A DNA stretch of 64,000 nucleotides, taken from NCBI GenBank assembly GCA_009760855.2, contig WPIO01000001.1, forward strand, positions 13,957,001-14,021,000. Direction: 5' to 3'. Source of the DNA: Cristatella mucedo. Its lineage: Eukaryota; Bryozoa; Phylactolaemata; Cristatellidae. Both the position numbers and the translations under genes were made by a program. This document shows, one piece after another, positions 52,976-63,819 of this stretch. Positions within the stretch are counted from its first letter, which is position 1, and each line of letters opens with the position of its first letter. Below the pieces are notes generated by a model. That model was not told where the DNA came from and ran no database searches. It saw only the letters and a list, made by a program, of their open reading frames with translations.

Positions 52976-53689
52976 TGGAACTTAAATTCGGGCATCGCTA
53001 AATACGCCCGCGTTTTGAATCCGAGGCGGCGTATCGGCCTGAATTCGAGTGCACTTCGTGAAAGTGGCTTTGGCGTGGTGCTTTGATCTGCTGCTCATAC
53101 AGATAAGGTTACTTCATTGGATGTGCGAATACTTCCGTCATCCCACAGTATCGCGGTACCTCGTCCGGCATGCAATGCGCAGGTCCATACATAGCACTTT
53201 TCTGCAATGGCACTCCAAGAGTTTCTCTACTTGTCAGTGAGGCAGGCATAAGTCACCCATCACTGGTCGTCGACCGCAGGTAATACTCTAGAATTGGGAC
53301 TAAGCGACAAGAATACTTTGACCGAGTTATTCTGCTAGCAGCTTCTTCGATGATGGCGAACTAGCTTGGTGTGAGCTTGAATATGTATGCCCGCCATGTT
53401 TCAAGGCATTTGATCTGGATATCTGTCTGCTCTTGCGTTCTTGCTTGTAGGGTGCAGCACAGAACAGAGGCACAAAGTAGAGTGCCTTTGTGGGCACGCA
53501 ATAATGCATGCACAGTGCTTTTTATGGCAACGCTTTCTTTCAATTATAACTGTAAAATATTTGCATACCCGTAATAGTGGTACACATCTTTCTGCGAACT
53601 ATACATGGTTTGGATAGAAATCCTGTAAGCTTATTATTAATAATAAATAGCATTCCAATTTCACCCAGTGTAAGCAGGTGAAGCATGAT
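52976..53689. other. No recognised feature
   Basis: Spacer between landmark X and the old LINE relic. No coding similarity was seen. Confidence 0.35.
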
Positions 53690-54300
53690 TCACACAGTCG
53701 GCTCAAAGACTGTGAGAAACAGGTAGGCTTTTGCTTGGTTTAAATAATGCCATACCCGGGATGTCGCGGTATTAGCCGGTGGTGAGTCCCACGCTTTGGA
53801 TGCTTCGGACGTGTGCTCACGGCTTCCAGAGTTTTAGATTGATTACATGAACAGCCTAATGGTCCGAGTCTGAAGAACAGAGAGAACAAGGGGAAGCCTG
53901 ATCAATTATTTACAGAGTCATTAACCGAAGGTGGAAGTGAGAGATCCAAAAGCAAGTGACATAATCCCTGAAGTCATTTGCTCGCTCCTGGATGGAGAGC
54001 CAATGCAGTCGAAAAGACATAGTGTAAAGTTGTTGTTGCGGTGCTAACGAAAGTAAGGCCTAGTTGCCGAGTTGTATACCATCTCCAAACCTCTTATCGC
54101 ACTTTCATGAAGACCTGAATGTGGAGAGTTGCAAAAGTATTAACGGGATTTAACGAATGCATGTACTAACTTGGCTGTGGAACCATTATCCATGAGCCCT
54201 GTAGTTTTGCAATGTTATATAGCTGAAAGTAGATCGATTTGACTATGAAGCTGGTGTGGCCATCCAGAGAAAATTCATTTTGCAAAGTAGGTCGATCATT
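53690..54300 (-). mobile_element. LINE family 1-like relic, strongly decayed
   Basis: The order of minus-strand landmarks follows 44100-44830 (cttccagagttttag, ggagagccaatgcag, cgaatgcatgtactaacttg, gcaatgttatatagctgaaa), but with many indels and no open frame. It lies in the 3' flank of rolling-stone-like copy 2. Confidence 0.6.
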
Positions 54301-54925
54301 TTAGCGACATTTACCAGTCTCTGCAAAACAACTGCACGACTTCAAAATGTACATAGATGCAGCTCTATTGCAATTCTACGGCAATTGCACGCCAGTCAAA
54401 GCAAATAATACTATCACGTATGCGAGTGCTGTAGGCCATCAATTGACAGGTCTGCATAGGTACCTAATGATGTCAAAGGTTGGCTCTACCTATCTCGGAC
54501 CTCTACTGTAGCTGCTACTGCTCTCTCAAAACGCATCTTCAGATCATTTTTCCATCTCCACTAAGGGCGATCGTTTATGTTTAACACCACAGGGCCTCTT
54601 CTGTTATAGCCTCCAGGAAGTGTTTGGGATTACCGATAAGGTGTTTCGAAGCGGGTGAACCAATATGGCTCCAGATTCAACTTTGGTGGCCTTGAATTAT
54701 CCGCACCAGGATAGCATGGCGGATCACTCTTTCTTGGTCGTTACTATAATAGCCCCTTGGGGCGTCGAGTGCTATATTCTGTAAATATAGCTGAAGGTTC
54801 AGCCGAAGATCCTTGATAATATTAATTTGCAAAAGAGGCAAGCAACGAGCATGAACATATTTGCTGCCAGATAAGGTGCTGCATACTCACATCTTCTTGG
54901 GTTCTTGATTACTATAAACTGCCAT

Positions 54926-54931
54926 TTTATT
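54926..54931 (-). terminator. Probable polyadenylation signal of the second rolling-stone-like gene
   Basis: AATAAA on the minus strand about 130 bp past the stop, with flanks matching the site at 40777-40782. Confidence 0.5.
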
Positions 54932-55060
54932 TCACTGAACCCTGTAGTAAGGACTCTTGATAAATTTTTCATAATGGTGTTCACGTCATTCTTTACTAGA
55001 GAATCACACCGCCCGCAATGAAATTTAGTACTGAAGAGTCAATCAAAAAATTAGATCCTA

Positions 55061-58000
55061 TTAAATTAGTTCCTCTTGTTTTACTAGTGCTATGTCTTGT
55101 TTGCTCACCACCTTATCCGGCCATGCCAGGTAGTGGGTACCGAGCTTCAGCCTCTGGATGTAGCCCAAGTACAGTAAGAATTGCAAGACAAACAAAACGA
55201 AGAGGCCGCTCGCCAAAGTGACGATCGACGTCACGGGCTGGCTCCAGTCGAGCACGCCCGGATAGAGAATGTGGTTGACCTTGTCGAACGTCCAGTACAC
55301 TCCGTTAAAAGCAGAATAGAGCAAAGCGTAAGCGAGCGGATAGACGAAGTGCATCAGGCGCACCGGCAGTCGACTGAGGCTTAGTTCCAGCAAGATGGTG
55401 ACCGTGTTGACAGCATGCATCGAGTAGTCGGTGAGACTTTGCATAAAGCTTGTTTGAGGCTCGTACAGCATTGCGAAGTAAATTACTGTGATGCAGGGGC
55501 TTGATGAAGCTACGACATCGTACAGCAGCCAATTCAGCTTCATGAACCACGGCAGCTGCTCAATGTTGTCATGTCGACGGGCGTCTTGGGCCTGTGCTAC
55601 CGTGTCGAGGTGGTCGGCCGCTCCTTGCGACGCCGACCTTTCCATTACTGTGGCTCCTGGCGCCACGACTGATACCTCTGCATTGGCAGTGTTGACCTCT
55701 GGGTGACGCTTAGTGCCCAGCAGCAGTACAATGACTGCAGACAGTGTCAGATGCAAGGTAAGCAGGGCATAAGTAAGCACGGTGATGTAGACAAGAATGT
55801 ACCTGTGAAAGCGGTCGTAGGGATCGCTGGCAAGGCTATAGATCAGAATGAATAAGTAGTAGACTGCCGAGATCGTCCGGTACGCGACGAATGCAGCACG
55901 GCAGCTCCACTGGAAGAAAAAGGTGAGTTATCTCATCCCAGAGCACGGCTAAAAATGTTCAGGAGTTGCATATATAGTTGACGTTGCAGAGTGCATGCAT
56001 TTCACATAAGTTCGCTGCCTTAAGATCGCCATCCTTGCCTCTAGTCATGAGTTCGGAATTATTTTCGAATAAAAGTGTTTCTTGCCAGACCAAAACAATA
56101 CTAGAGGCAATTTAATGGCACACGCTGGTTTCATTCATTTCCTTCATTTAATGGCACATTATGGTTCGATTTAGATTGTGCTAAACGGGTGGGCCAAGAG
56201 CATGCTTAACTGCTTGCCTTTCAAGCTGCACAACGACAGTGGCACCAGTCGTTGTGCCGGAGACCCACTCAGCATCGTTTCGCAGGGGACCCAGGCTAGC
56301 AATGCCTAACTTTGGTTCGGATTGAAAAGGAGGTTCATGCATTTCTGGCATCCCATCTATACTTCTGTAACTCGGTACTTGCACGCGTTCCAGCCTGAGC
56401 AATACAGCGCTCACATTTGGTGCATAACTCTGCAGCCTAGCTTGTTTTTCATGAAAGTCGCAATTGCCACATTACACCACTTCTCGGCGACTTTCACTGG
56501 CTTCTCATCAAGCTCCGTATTGACTTCAAAGGTTTCATTGCTGTCAGGTTTCGCTAGTACCACGCACTCTCCTGATTCAAGTGGTTAAGGTAGTTCTGTC
56601 TCTAACCAATCTCAAATACTTTAGAGACCACACCTTCAGTTCGCACGTTAACAACGCAATGAGTTCACTCCTGACTGACATCGCAACATCCCTTAATCTA
56701 AAAATATTAAATAAAGCTACAAATTCACTTGATAATCACAACATTTGATATGTCCAAGATAAACTTCTTTGTGTGGTGCTGAGTATTTAAATTGCGTATG
56801 TTATCGCTAACCCTTGACATGTTTCCTGTCTTGCATATTTAAAGTACCTAGAAAGAGAGCAGTATAAATATCTTTTATTTATATTTTAAATTAATACAGC
56901 ATTTTGCAACTTTGGGATATTTTAGGAGGACGAGTATCTTATGGGTTTTAATAGATAACTGGGAGTACTTAACATCCACAACTGAACTAAACTAGGTTAC
57001 ATATTTTTTTCAAGAGTATTAAGCGTTACTTTGCAATATCTATCTATCTCGTAATAAGCGTTACTTTGCAATATCTATCTCAAAGGATATATAATGGTCA
57101 TCATCTGCCACAAACTTTTTTTGTGACCAGTCATACATTTGAAATTTACGTTTTCAATAAAAACCGGACGGATTCGCCGTGATGAATGTTTTGGATCACA
57201 TTTAATCGGATCAAGCATTAAATAAGCCAGAACTAATAACACGTGTTTATACTTAAGTAATACAAAAACGACCACGCAATAGTTCGAAGTGAGTACTTTC
57301 CCGAGGTTTTGTTTTCAATATACAATACGTTTATGAATTAGCACTAACCTGTAGTCTTCGACGATGTTCTCATTCTGTTACCCTCGGTTTCGCTGTTTAC
57401 GAAATGTACTACATTCCTAAATTCTGTAGGCAGCGCTTGCATTGCTCCTCCGAGTAAGCACCAGTGTTATCTTTGGAATTTATCAAGATGAACATCAAGA
57501 ATAAAGACAACCTGCAGCCCATTGTGCAGTAGTTCCTAAGCATAGTCTTAACACCCTCCACATACTTTCCATCTTAAAAGTGAAACAAAAATTCATTCTT
57601 TTCCGGTAGTTGTCAGCAAGCTTTCCGTAAGCCACTCTTTGTCAGTGTGATGTTTCAGGTTCTCCTGAAGGCGAAGCTTCTGAATAAAATCAATTAACTT
57701 CCTTCGGTAGCTAAAACTGGACGCCCAATTCGTGCACTCGTCGACGTTCGTTCACATCGCGGCACCTCCGAGCAAGAACTTATAAATGACTGATTCCACT
57801 CAAACGTTAAATATTACCACCAATGGTGAGAACTTACGGTTTTATAATCATTTAGCTTAAGGAAGTTTACTGACATCCAGAACATAGATCTTTTCTTGTG
57901 ATGCATTCCTTTGAACAATCGCCCCAGCTCATTCTGAAGGCATGATCGATGTCGGCAAAGCAGTACGGTGTCGTCGGCAGAGTAGTGACAACCGTCGCTG

Positions 58001-59681
58001 CGAACCTGAATAATACTCTCAATTGGTGCAGTAGAGAAGGTGAACAGCAACGGATCGAGAGCAAACCTTCGCGTAAGCAAGCAGGTGCTGCAGACCTGCT
58101 TGCTTAGACTTGGCCGCCACCCGATGACAGAGGGACTAGAGACGTGGCCCGACAGATACGATTCGCCTCCTGCTTGCTGCAGCGGACATAAAATAATCGC
58201 CTGCTGCAAGACTCGAGCCGCCAATCTGGGTGATGAAGTGCCAAGCACCTTACCGCCGGTGCCCTTGAATACCCACTAAAACTCAAAGATAGCTTATGGC
58301 GCACGGTTTTTTCCGGCGGTCCTAGACTGCGGATCCTACTTCTACGGTTCTGAGAAACGACGATCTTTCTTCTCCTACCCTTCCTTTGATCCTACCCTTC
58401 CTTTCCTCCTACCCTTCCTTTGATCCTACCCTTCCTTTCTTTCTACCCTTCCTTTGATCCTACCCTTCCTTTCCGCCCATAGTGCGCGCATACTTTTAGG
58501 CCTCCTACTACCCTTTCGAACTCAACTATTTCAGTACTGTTGCATGCGACGAAGTCCGTTGGCAACCGCGGGATAATCGAGTGAAGGACGAACGAATGAA
58601 TTTATGTAGATAGGTACTTTAAACACTACGTAGACTCGAATACTACTTAGTCTACGAAGAATCGGTAAATACACGTAATATTGACACTGAAGATTTTCTT
58701 GTAGCAAACTGCTGGGATCGATTTGCTCTTGAAGCGCTCACTTTGCTATCGGTAAGCACATCTGGTGCTGTAGAGCAAAGGCGAAAAGGCGAGACAGACT
58801 CTGGGAAATAATACGAAGCGAGTCTGCCTGGAGGCAGCTTCACTGACCTGCGAGGAAGTAGTGCCTAGACCGGTGCCAGGAGAAAATATTGGTACGAAAG
58901 GGTTACCCATCACTCTTCGTCTCTTCAGAAACTATTACGAAAGGTCCGTCGAAAAGGTTAGGAAGCAATACTTACTCGGAAGATGTTCAAGAAGCACGAA
59001 TCACCTTATTTTCAAAAGTGTCACTGCATCAGTGACTTGAAAATTGGTTGTGGAAGCAGCATTGAATAAATGACTCCACCGCGACATCAGCGCCGTGCTA
59101 TTTTGTACTTGAAAAGAAGCAATTTTACCCGCATGGGCAGGACAGCGGTTGCTGGGTAAACTTGTCCCACAAACTTGTTCGAGGAGCAAAGTTAGTAGGC
59201 TTCAGACTAGGTCGCACGTATACCATGCAACGCTGCTTTCAGGAATCGCTGCTTCGATACGACCCCAGCTATGCAGAGTCTAGAAATGACAGCGATTCGA
59301 GCTCGGAGCGTTTCTTCCGGGCGTGTACGCTCTCCGGGCGCTTTCAAATCAGGGCCGCCGAAGAAGTTCAATCGTTCATTTGACTCGAGACCGCGAGAGC
59401 GCATTGTAGTCGCATCATTTACGTCTAGCTACGCCTGCGGTGCAGCAGGCTTCGAAGCGCAGGCGCCGTCTCTGCATCGTACCGAGCGCGGCTGCCGATC
59501 CGACCGGTCGTACTAGATGGCCCCGTGGCGCGCTAGCGTCCCGCATGGAACGCGAATGCAGTCGACGACGCGGTGGCAGGTTACGGACCTGGCATTGGAC
59601 GAACTCCTGACGATGAGCGTCGCTGAAGCCGAAGCGACGGCACCGGAACTCGGCCCGCAGCGACCTGCACGACAGGGCCAT
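55061..59681 (-). CDS. Rolling-stone-like multipass membrane protein, copy 2
   Basis: Two exons, 59589-59681 (31 codons, ending CAG|GTCCGT) and 55061-55909 (acceptor CTTCCAG), join in phase 0 into 313 residues. It begins M-A-L-S-C-R-S-L-R-A-E-F, and its start has A at -3 and G at +4. F-V-Q-C-Q|W-S-C-R crosses the splice. The membrane segments are placed as in copy 1. The first 45 residues of exon 2 have diverged (A-A-F-V-A-Y-R-T-I-S here against G-A-F-F-T-Y-R-I-V-V in copy 1), the middle is almost identical, and the C-terminus differs: copy 2 has a longer polar tail ending K-Q-E-E-L-I. The 3.7-kb intron lacks the LINE insertions seen in copy 1. As both frames are intact with good splice sites, both copies look functional. 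Confidence 0.88.
55161..55785. repeat. Near-identical tract shared with 41034-41658
   Basis: The partner of the 625-bp tract in copy 1; the offset is 14127 bp. Confidence 0.85.
55910..56389. other. Intron 1 of rolling-stone-like copy 2, left part
   Basis: Nothing recognised. The intron sequence next to the acceptor does not match copy 1 beyond the first 10 bases. Confidence 0.4.
56390..56890 (+). mobile_element. LINE family 1 relic, 3' part
   Basis: Degraded. It has attgccacattacaccacttc, then ttgacttcaaaggtttc, aatctcaaatactttagaga, and a tail with gtacctagaaagagag and a broken ATT end. Confidence 0.6.
57021..57080. repeat. 35-bp tandem duplication
   Basis: The run aagcgttactttgcaatatc followed by tatct occurs at 57021 and again at 57056. 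Confidence 0.85.
57840..58090 (-). mobile_element. LINE reverse transcriptase fragment
   Basis: On the minus strand the frame reads L-D-P-L-L-F-T-F-S-T-A-P-I, then H-Y-S-A-D-D-T-V-L-L, an eroded YADD catalytic box, and V-N-F-L-K-L-N-D-Y-K-T. It is a different lineage from family 1 and could be the upstream part of family 2. Both ends are truncated. It lies in intron 1 of rolling-stone-like copy 2. Confidence 0.7.
58165..58265 (-). mobile_element. tRNA-like SINE head fragment
   Basis: On the minus strand it has an A-box-like gcggtaaggtgcttgg and a B-box-like ggctcgagtcttgcagcagg, then a body with similarity to SINE A (gcgattattttatgtccgct). Confidence 0.5.
58370..58475. repeat. 17-bp minisatellite with alternating unit ends
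   Basis: Six copies or so of tcctacccttccttt, alternately followed by ga and by cc or ct, so that a two-unit higher-order repeat is visible. Confidence 0.85.
58600..59050. repeat. Intron segment conserved with 49290-49750
   Basis: The partner of the conserved intron segment in copy 1. The offset here is about 9.3 kb, less than the 14.1 kb of the exon 2 tract, so intron length has changed between the copies. Confidence 0.7.
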
Positions 59682-60700
59682 CGTCCATCGAAGACTTTCG
59701 ACTCGTACAAGGCAGCTACGGCGACTGGCGCGCCGATAGCATCACTTAAGTGCCCGCGCCGCCAGATACGGTCGGCTCTCGCTTCGGAATGTGTTAGGAA
59801 AAATACCTACCCGGAAGAAATTGCCAGACAACGAATCGCCTTCATCTTCAGCGTACGGACGGCATCAGTAGCACCATTCCATCATACGCGTGCAATCCGA
59901 ACCAAAGTTGGCCAGTTTACACCTAGAAGAAGTTGTTAGGTCAAACCGATCCGGCTTTCCGCCCCTTCGACCCTCCGGGCCGACCCGCGTCGCTAGATAC
60001 TTCAAGGCGTAAACTATCGCTGCACCGTAATGTTACACACGCATTACGCAATAACGTGCTCCGAATTAACAACCTTGTTTTGATAGCCACATTGCTATGC
60101 CGACTCTGAAAATGAAGGCGATTTGCGCTAGAGTATTTCTTCCCGGCGGTTATCTCTCCTCACGCCGCGCCGGTGGGCGGTGCTGGATGACCAGTGGCAG
60201 GCGTCGCTGACTCGCGAGCGACGCTGTGCGAGCCGAGCGGCGCCAGTCGGCGACCGATGCGGCTTCCGGCTTCGCGAAGCGCGAACGCGGAAGACGCTTC
60301 CGCAAACGGCGGTCGAAAAAATCTTGACTTTTTTCTGAGTTTCGAATCTGTACCTAGCAGGACAATGGACGCAGCAGCAGCCAGCGGCTACAAACCCGTC
60401 TGCGAGCTCGACCGGAGCGTAGCGAGCGAATTAAACGGAAGCGATCTCGCAGCTGCGCGAGCGAGCCCCCAGAGCGGCGGTCCGCCGGTCGGCGTCTGCT
60501 ACCGCCACCTCCGTCGCCAAGTCAGCGCTAGCCGCCGCCCATACTCTGCCAGAAACTCGAGGCGAGAGCGAAGCGTAGGACAATTGTGTGAGGTAGTGGA
60601 TGGCGTAGAGAATATTCGCGCGCGGGCGGCAGCTTGCCGAAGCAGCGAGCAAACTGCTCGATTCTGAATCGGCGTCGCGTGGAGGCGGCCGTCTATATCG
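59250..60700 (-). promoter_or_regulatory. CpG-rich region around and upstream of exon 1 of rolling-stone-like copy 2
   Basis: A GC- and CpG-rich block spanning exon 1 and about 1 kb upstream. A 157-codon plus-strand frame (60194-60667) inside it is explained by base composition and shows no protein features. Confidence 0.45.
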
Positions 60701-60734
60701 CCTCCGTGAAATCGAGCGTCGTGAGTCATGCTGC

Positions 60735-61036
60735 CAGGAGGAATGTAATGTACAGTATATCTATCTGTGACTCCACAAAGACTACGTGGCTGTTACACAG
60801 ATTTTTGTATAGCCCACTCACAGCCTTAGCGGCTTTCAATACGCATTCGGTAGCCAACAGACTTCATTTCACGCTACAAAGAGAGCAGGAGAAATATAGC
60901 TGAGTCAAGAGAGCAGTTGACGCTATGAGTAGCTTGGAAGTCGCAGCTCAAGACGGCTAGAAAGGACGTGCCACTGTCGGCAGCCGGAGAGTAGATGTTG
61001 TTGCGTAAGAATTGTGGAGGCGAGCTCCACAGTCTA
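60735..61036 (-). mobile_element. LINE family 2 copy, 3' part (interrupted by family 1)
   Basis: The family 2 3' UTR on the minus strand, from tgactccacaaagactacgt back to ccacaattcttacgcaacaa. It continues at 61453 after a nested insertion. Confidence 0.8.
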
Positions 61037-61446
61037 CAATAATAATAATAATAATAATAATAATGTACTTGATAAAGCGCCATCAGAGAACTTAATCTCT
61101 TTCTAGGCGCTTTACATTTGCTGCAAAGGGAAATGCAATTGAATGGTAAGTAAAATCATGCTTGAAAAACAAACAAAATGAATAACATGGTTAGGGGTGA
61201 CATGCACAGGGTCAGCATGCAAATGTGGTTAGTGGCAGCATGCGCAGTGTCAGCACGCATAAGCACGTGAAGGACGAATCACAGGGACCTACTAAATGCT
61301 GTCCTAAATAGGTGGGTTTTTAAGTTCCTTTTAAATGTGGTCAGGTCAGGGGATGTTCGGACGCAGGTCGGGAGGGAGTTCCAGGCTTTGGGAGCATACG
61401 AACTAAATGCACGGTCTCCAAAGGATTTGAGGTTTGTACGAGGTAT
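61037..61446 (-). mobile_element. LINE family 1 copy nested in LINE family 2, with target-site duplication
   Basis: A 410-bp 5'-truncated family 1 copy. Its AATAAT tail starts at 61037, and its 5' truncation falls within the last part of the open frame. The sequence AGTCTA flanks it on both sides (61031-61036 and 61447-61452), and removing it restores the family 2 order. Confidence 0.85.
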
Positions 61447-61590
61447 AGTCTAGAACCTGCAGAGCACGAGCTTCTGTCGCCAACGGTCTTTAAGCGTACG
61501 AACGGAGCAGCTAATGTATCGTCCATAGAGGACCTGAGGGCACAAGGAGGCTGAAAGTGGCGCAGCAGTTCAGCTAGGTATGAAGGACGG
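61447..61590 (-). mobile_element. LINE family 2 copy, coding part (interrupted by family 1)
   Basis: On the minus strand it encodes D-D-T-L-A-A-P-F-V-R-L-K-T-V-G-D-R-S, matching the reference copy at 22140-22200. A 61-codon frame (61341-61526) crosses the insertion junction and is a chimera. Confidence 0.8.
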
Positions 61591-61800
61591 CACCGAGGCC
61601 GCAGCGGGCAGCGTTACGCAGAAGCAGCTCCACCGCCGACGGCGCCAGGCAGGAGTCGGCTGCGCTCGAGCGTAGCGGTGCCGCACGTGGGCGATTACTC
61701 GTCGCCGTGGCCTCAGGCAGGCCACGCCAACAATATAACGCCCCCAGCCTGAGTAACTGCAGCGCTCGCTCCTATCAATGCCAGCCGCCGACGCCTCACA

Positions 61801-61882
<82 letters not shown>
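61801..61882. repeat. (TAC)27 microsatellite
   Basis: An uninterrupted TAC run of about 82 bp. Poly-Val, poly-Leu and poly-Ser frames over it are artefacts. Confidence 0.98.
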
Positions 61883-61883
<1 letters not shown>

Positions 61884-61887
61884 TTAC

Positions 61888-61968
61888 TAATAATAATAAT
61901 AATAACAATAATACATTTGCATAGCGTCCTCGGAGAACTTAAGTTCTTTCCAGGCACTTTATAAACAG
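61888..61968 (-). mobile_element. LINE family 1, tail fragment
   Basis: AATAATAATAATAACAATAA, then gcgtcctcggagaacttaag and ctttccaggcactttataaa. It directly follows the TAC repeat. Confidence 0.65.
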
Positions 61969-62359
61969 ACCGAGCAGTGGCAGTCCGAGGTCCTGATGGA
62001 AAAAGCGCGTCGATCGGCCGAGAAAGACGAGAAGAGCAGCGGCCGCATGACGAATGGGACGACATGTGCCGGAGAAATGCGAAGCATGGCGGTGAAATGT
62101 TGCCGTGGCGGGCCGCACAGCCGCAAAACGAGTCCGAATCTGGTCAGCGAACGGGCATTCTGCGGAGGCGAGCTATCGCGAGCGCTTCCGGTCGAGAGAA
62201 CTGCGTCGATGTCTGAGCTGAGTCCGGCGAAATGCCGCGGGCTCACTTCGGCACCCGGTGGCATGTGATGTTCCGTCTAGGCTACGCGAGGGGGAGGCAA
62301 GAAGAGAGAATATGCTAGAGACAAAAGGAACCGGTCCAGCATCGTTAAATAAAAGCAAA
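61969..62359. other. GC-rich stretch, nothing recognised
   Basis: Frames of up to 101 codons occur on both strands. I credit these to base composition. Confidence 0.3.
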
Positions 62360-62525
62360 GCAGACGTCTGCTGATTTAGCAGGAGCCTCATTTAAATGGC
62401 GGCAGAAAAGCCTTAGCTGCTACCGTCCTCGCTTGCGGCAGGCAATAAAGAATTGCCTGTTGTAGGATTCGAATCCATGACCCCGGCTAGAAAGAGCGAG
62501 CGCGTTACCCCTGGGCTAAGATCCG
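62360..62525 (-). mobile_element. SINE family A-like, minus strand
   Basis: On the minus strand it has an A box (TTAGCCCAGGGGTAACGC) and a B box (GGATTCGAATCC region, 62465-62476), then gcaattctttattgcctgcc, aggcttttctgccgcc and the tail gaggctcctgctaaatca. Confidence 0.7.
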
Positions 62526-62721
62526 GCGGCAGCCGACCGACTAGTGCGGCGCGAGCGGAGCGCGGGCGGGCGCCTGGCTGCGAGCCCAGAGCCCGCTCTG
62601 GCGCCGTTCTGAGCGTCGCTGCTCTGCACGCAGGCAAAGTGGAATGGCGGGTATTAATGGGCGGGCAGAAGTTAATGCGAAACCTCGTAGACTTGCATAG
62701 TCCATCGCCTTAATAACAACC

Positions 62722-62950
62722 ATAATAATACACTTGATAAAGCACCTTCAGAGAACTCAATCTCTTTCTAGGCGCTTTACATTTGCTGCAAAGGAAACAC
62801 GATCGAATGGTGAGTGTTATCATGCTTGATAAACAACATTGATAACATGGTTAGGGGTGACATGCACAGGGTCAGTATGCAAAAGTGGTTAGAGGCAGCA
62901 TACACAGTGTCAGCACGCATGAGCACATAAAGGACGAGTCACATAGATCT
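62722..62950 (-). mobile_element. LINE family 1, 3'-end fragment
   Basis: An AATAATACACTTGATAAAGC tail, ctctttctaggcgctttaca stem, and the ggttaggggtgacatgcaca 3' UTR block, ending at cacataaaggacgagtcaca. Confidence 0.8.
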
Positions 62951-63780
62951 TTGCCTTGCACAGTCTGAGTAGTACCTTGCACAATCTTGCACGATTGATC
63001 CTTGCACAATCTGAGTTGCTGTCAGACAGTGCGAAATCATGTTTTGCACGATTGCGATCTCGATGTTCACTGGTGCGGTGCACAATAAATAAGGCACTTG
63101 ACGAGCCTATTTTGCGTCTTCCAAATACTTGGGCTGCTAGCACTCGCCGAAGGCAGCAATAGCGAACCCACCTCAACGAGAACGCAGTACGGACGCAAGA
63201 TGGAGCAGACATACCCAGTCAAGCAAGCGCCGTATAAGCAGCTAAAAAAGAAAGAAAGTGCAACAAAAATTGACAACGTAGATTGCGACGACACCCGAAA
63301 ATTCCAGTAACATTGCGGTTGGGGCGATTGGCTAACTAGTCCCGGATCGCCACTTTCGGTCGCCAAGGCAATGAGGCGACTGATTGGGCAGTTCTGCTTT
63401 CCAGACATTGTGTCTGTCGGACTAGTGTCTTTTGGCGGACGTGGTTGAGGCCCGGTTGTTTAGCACGGTTATGATTTCAGCGCATGCGATGGCCTACGGA
63501 GCTCGGCGTTATTACGCAGCGCTGTAGTGCTCTTCATCCTCCGACCTCCCGCAACGTAAGCGTTTTCGGAAGTTTATGCTGCGCCGCCGCTGCCCTGCCC
63601 ACTAGTAAGCCGCGGTTATGGGGGGCCAACCGTGAAGCGCGACGCAGAGGGAGGGAGTCGCGGATACGGATGCGGCGGACGCGGGCGACGTGCGCTTCGC
63701 TTTGACTGCCTTCGAGTGCATTCCGTTTCTGCGCCCATGGCGGACCGTGGGGCCCTGCGAGGGGGCGGCGGCGCAGGGGT
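62951..63780. other. No recognised feature
   Basis: A short internal repeat of ccttgcacaatct occurs at 62970-63010. No gene was seen. Confidence 0.35.
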
Positions 63781-63819
63781 AGGGCTGCCTGGGTGCTCGC
63801 TCAGCGACTAGGGCGCCGC

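Noticed and set aside
59517-59939. 140-codon plus-strand frame opposite exon 1 of rolling-stone-like copy 2
   Set aside because: It is the antisense shadow of a real exon. The minus frame has the conserved residues, start and donor in both copies.
60194-60667. 157-codon plus-strand frame upstream of rolling-stone-like copy 2
   Set aside because: It lies in a CpG-rich block where long frames arise by composition. There are no domains, no splice logic, and overlapping frames on the other strand.
61570-61964. Poly-Val, poly-Leu and poly-Ser frames
   Set aside because: Artefacts of the TAC repeat.
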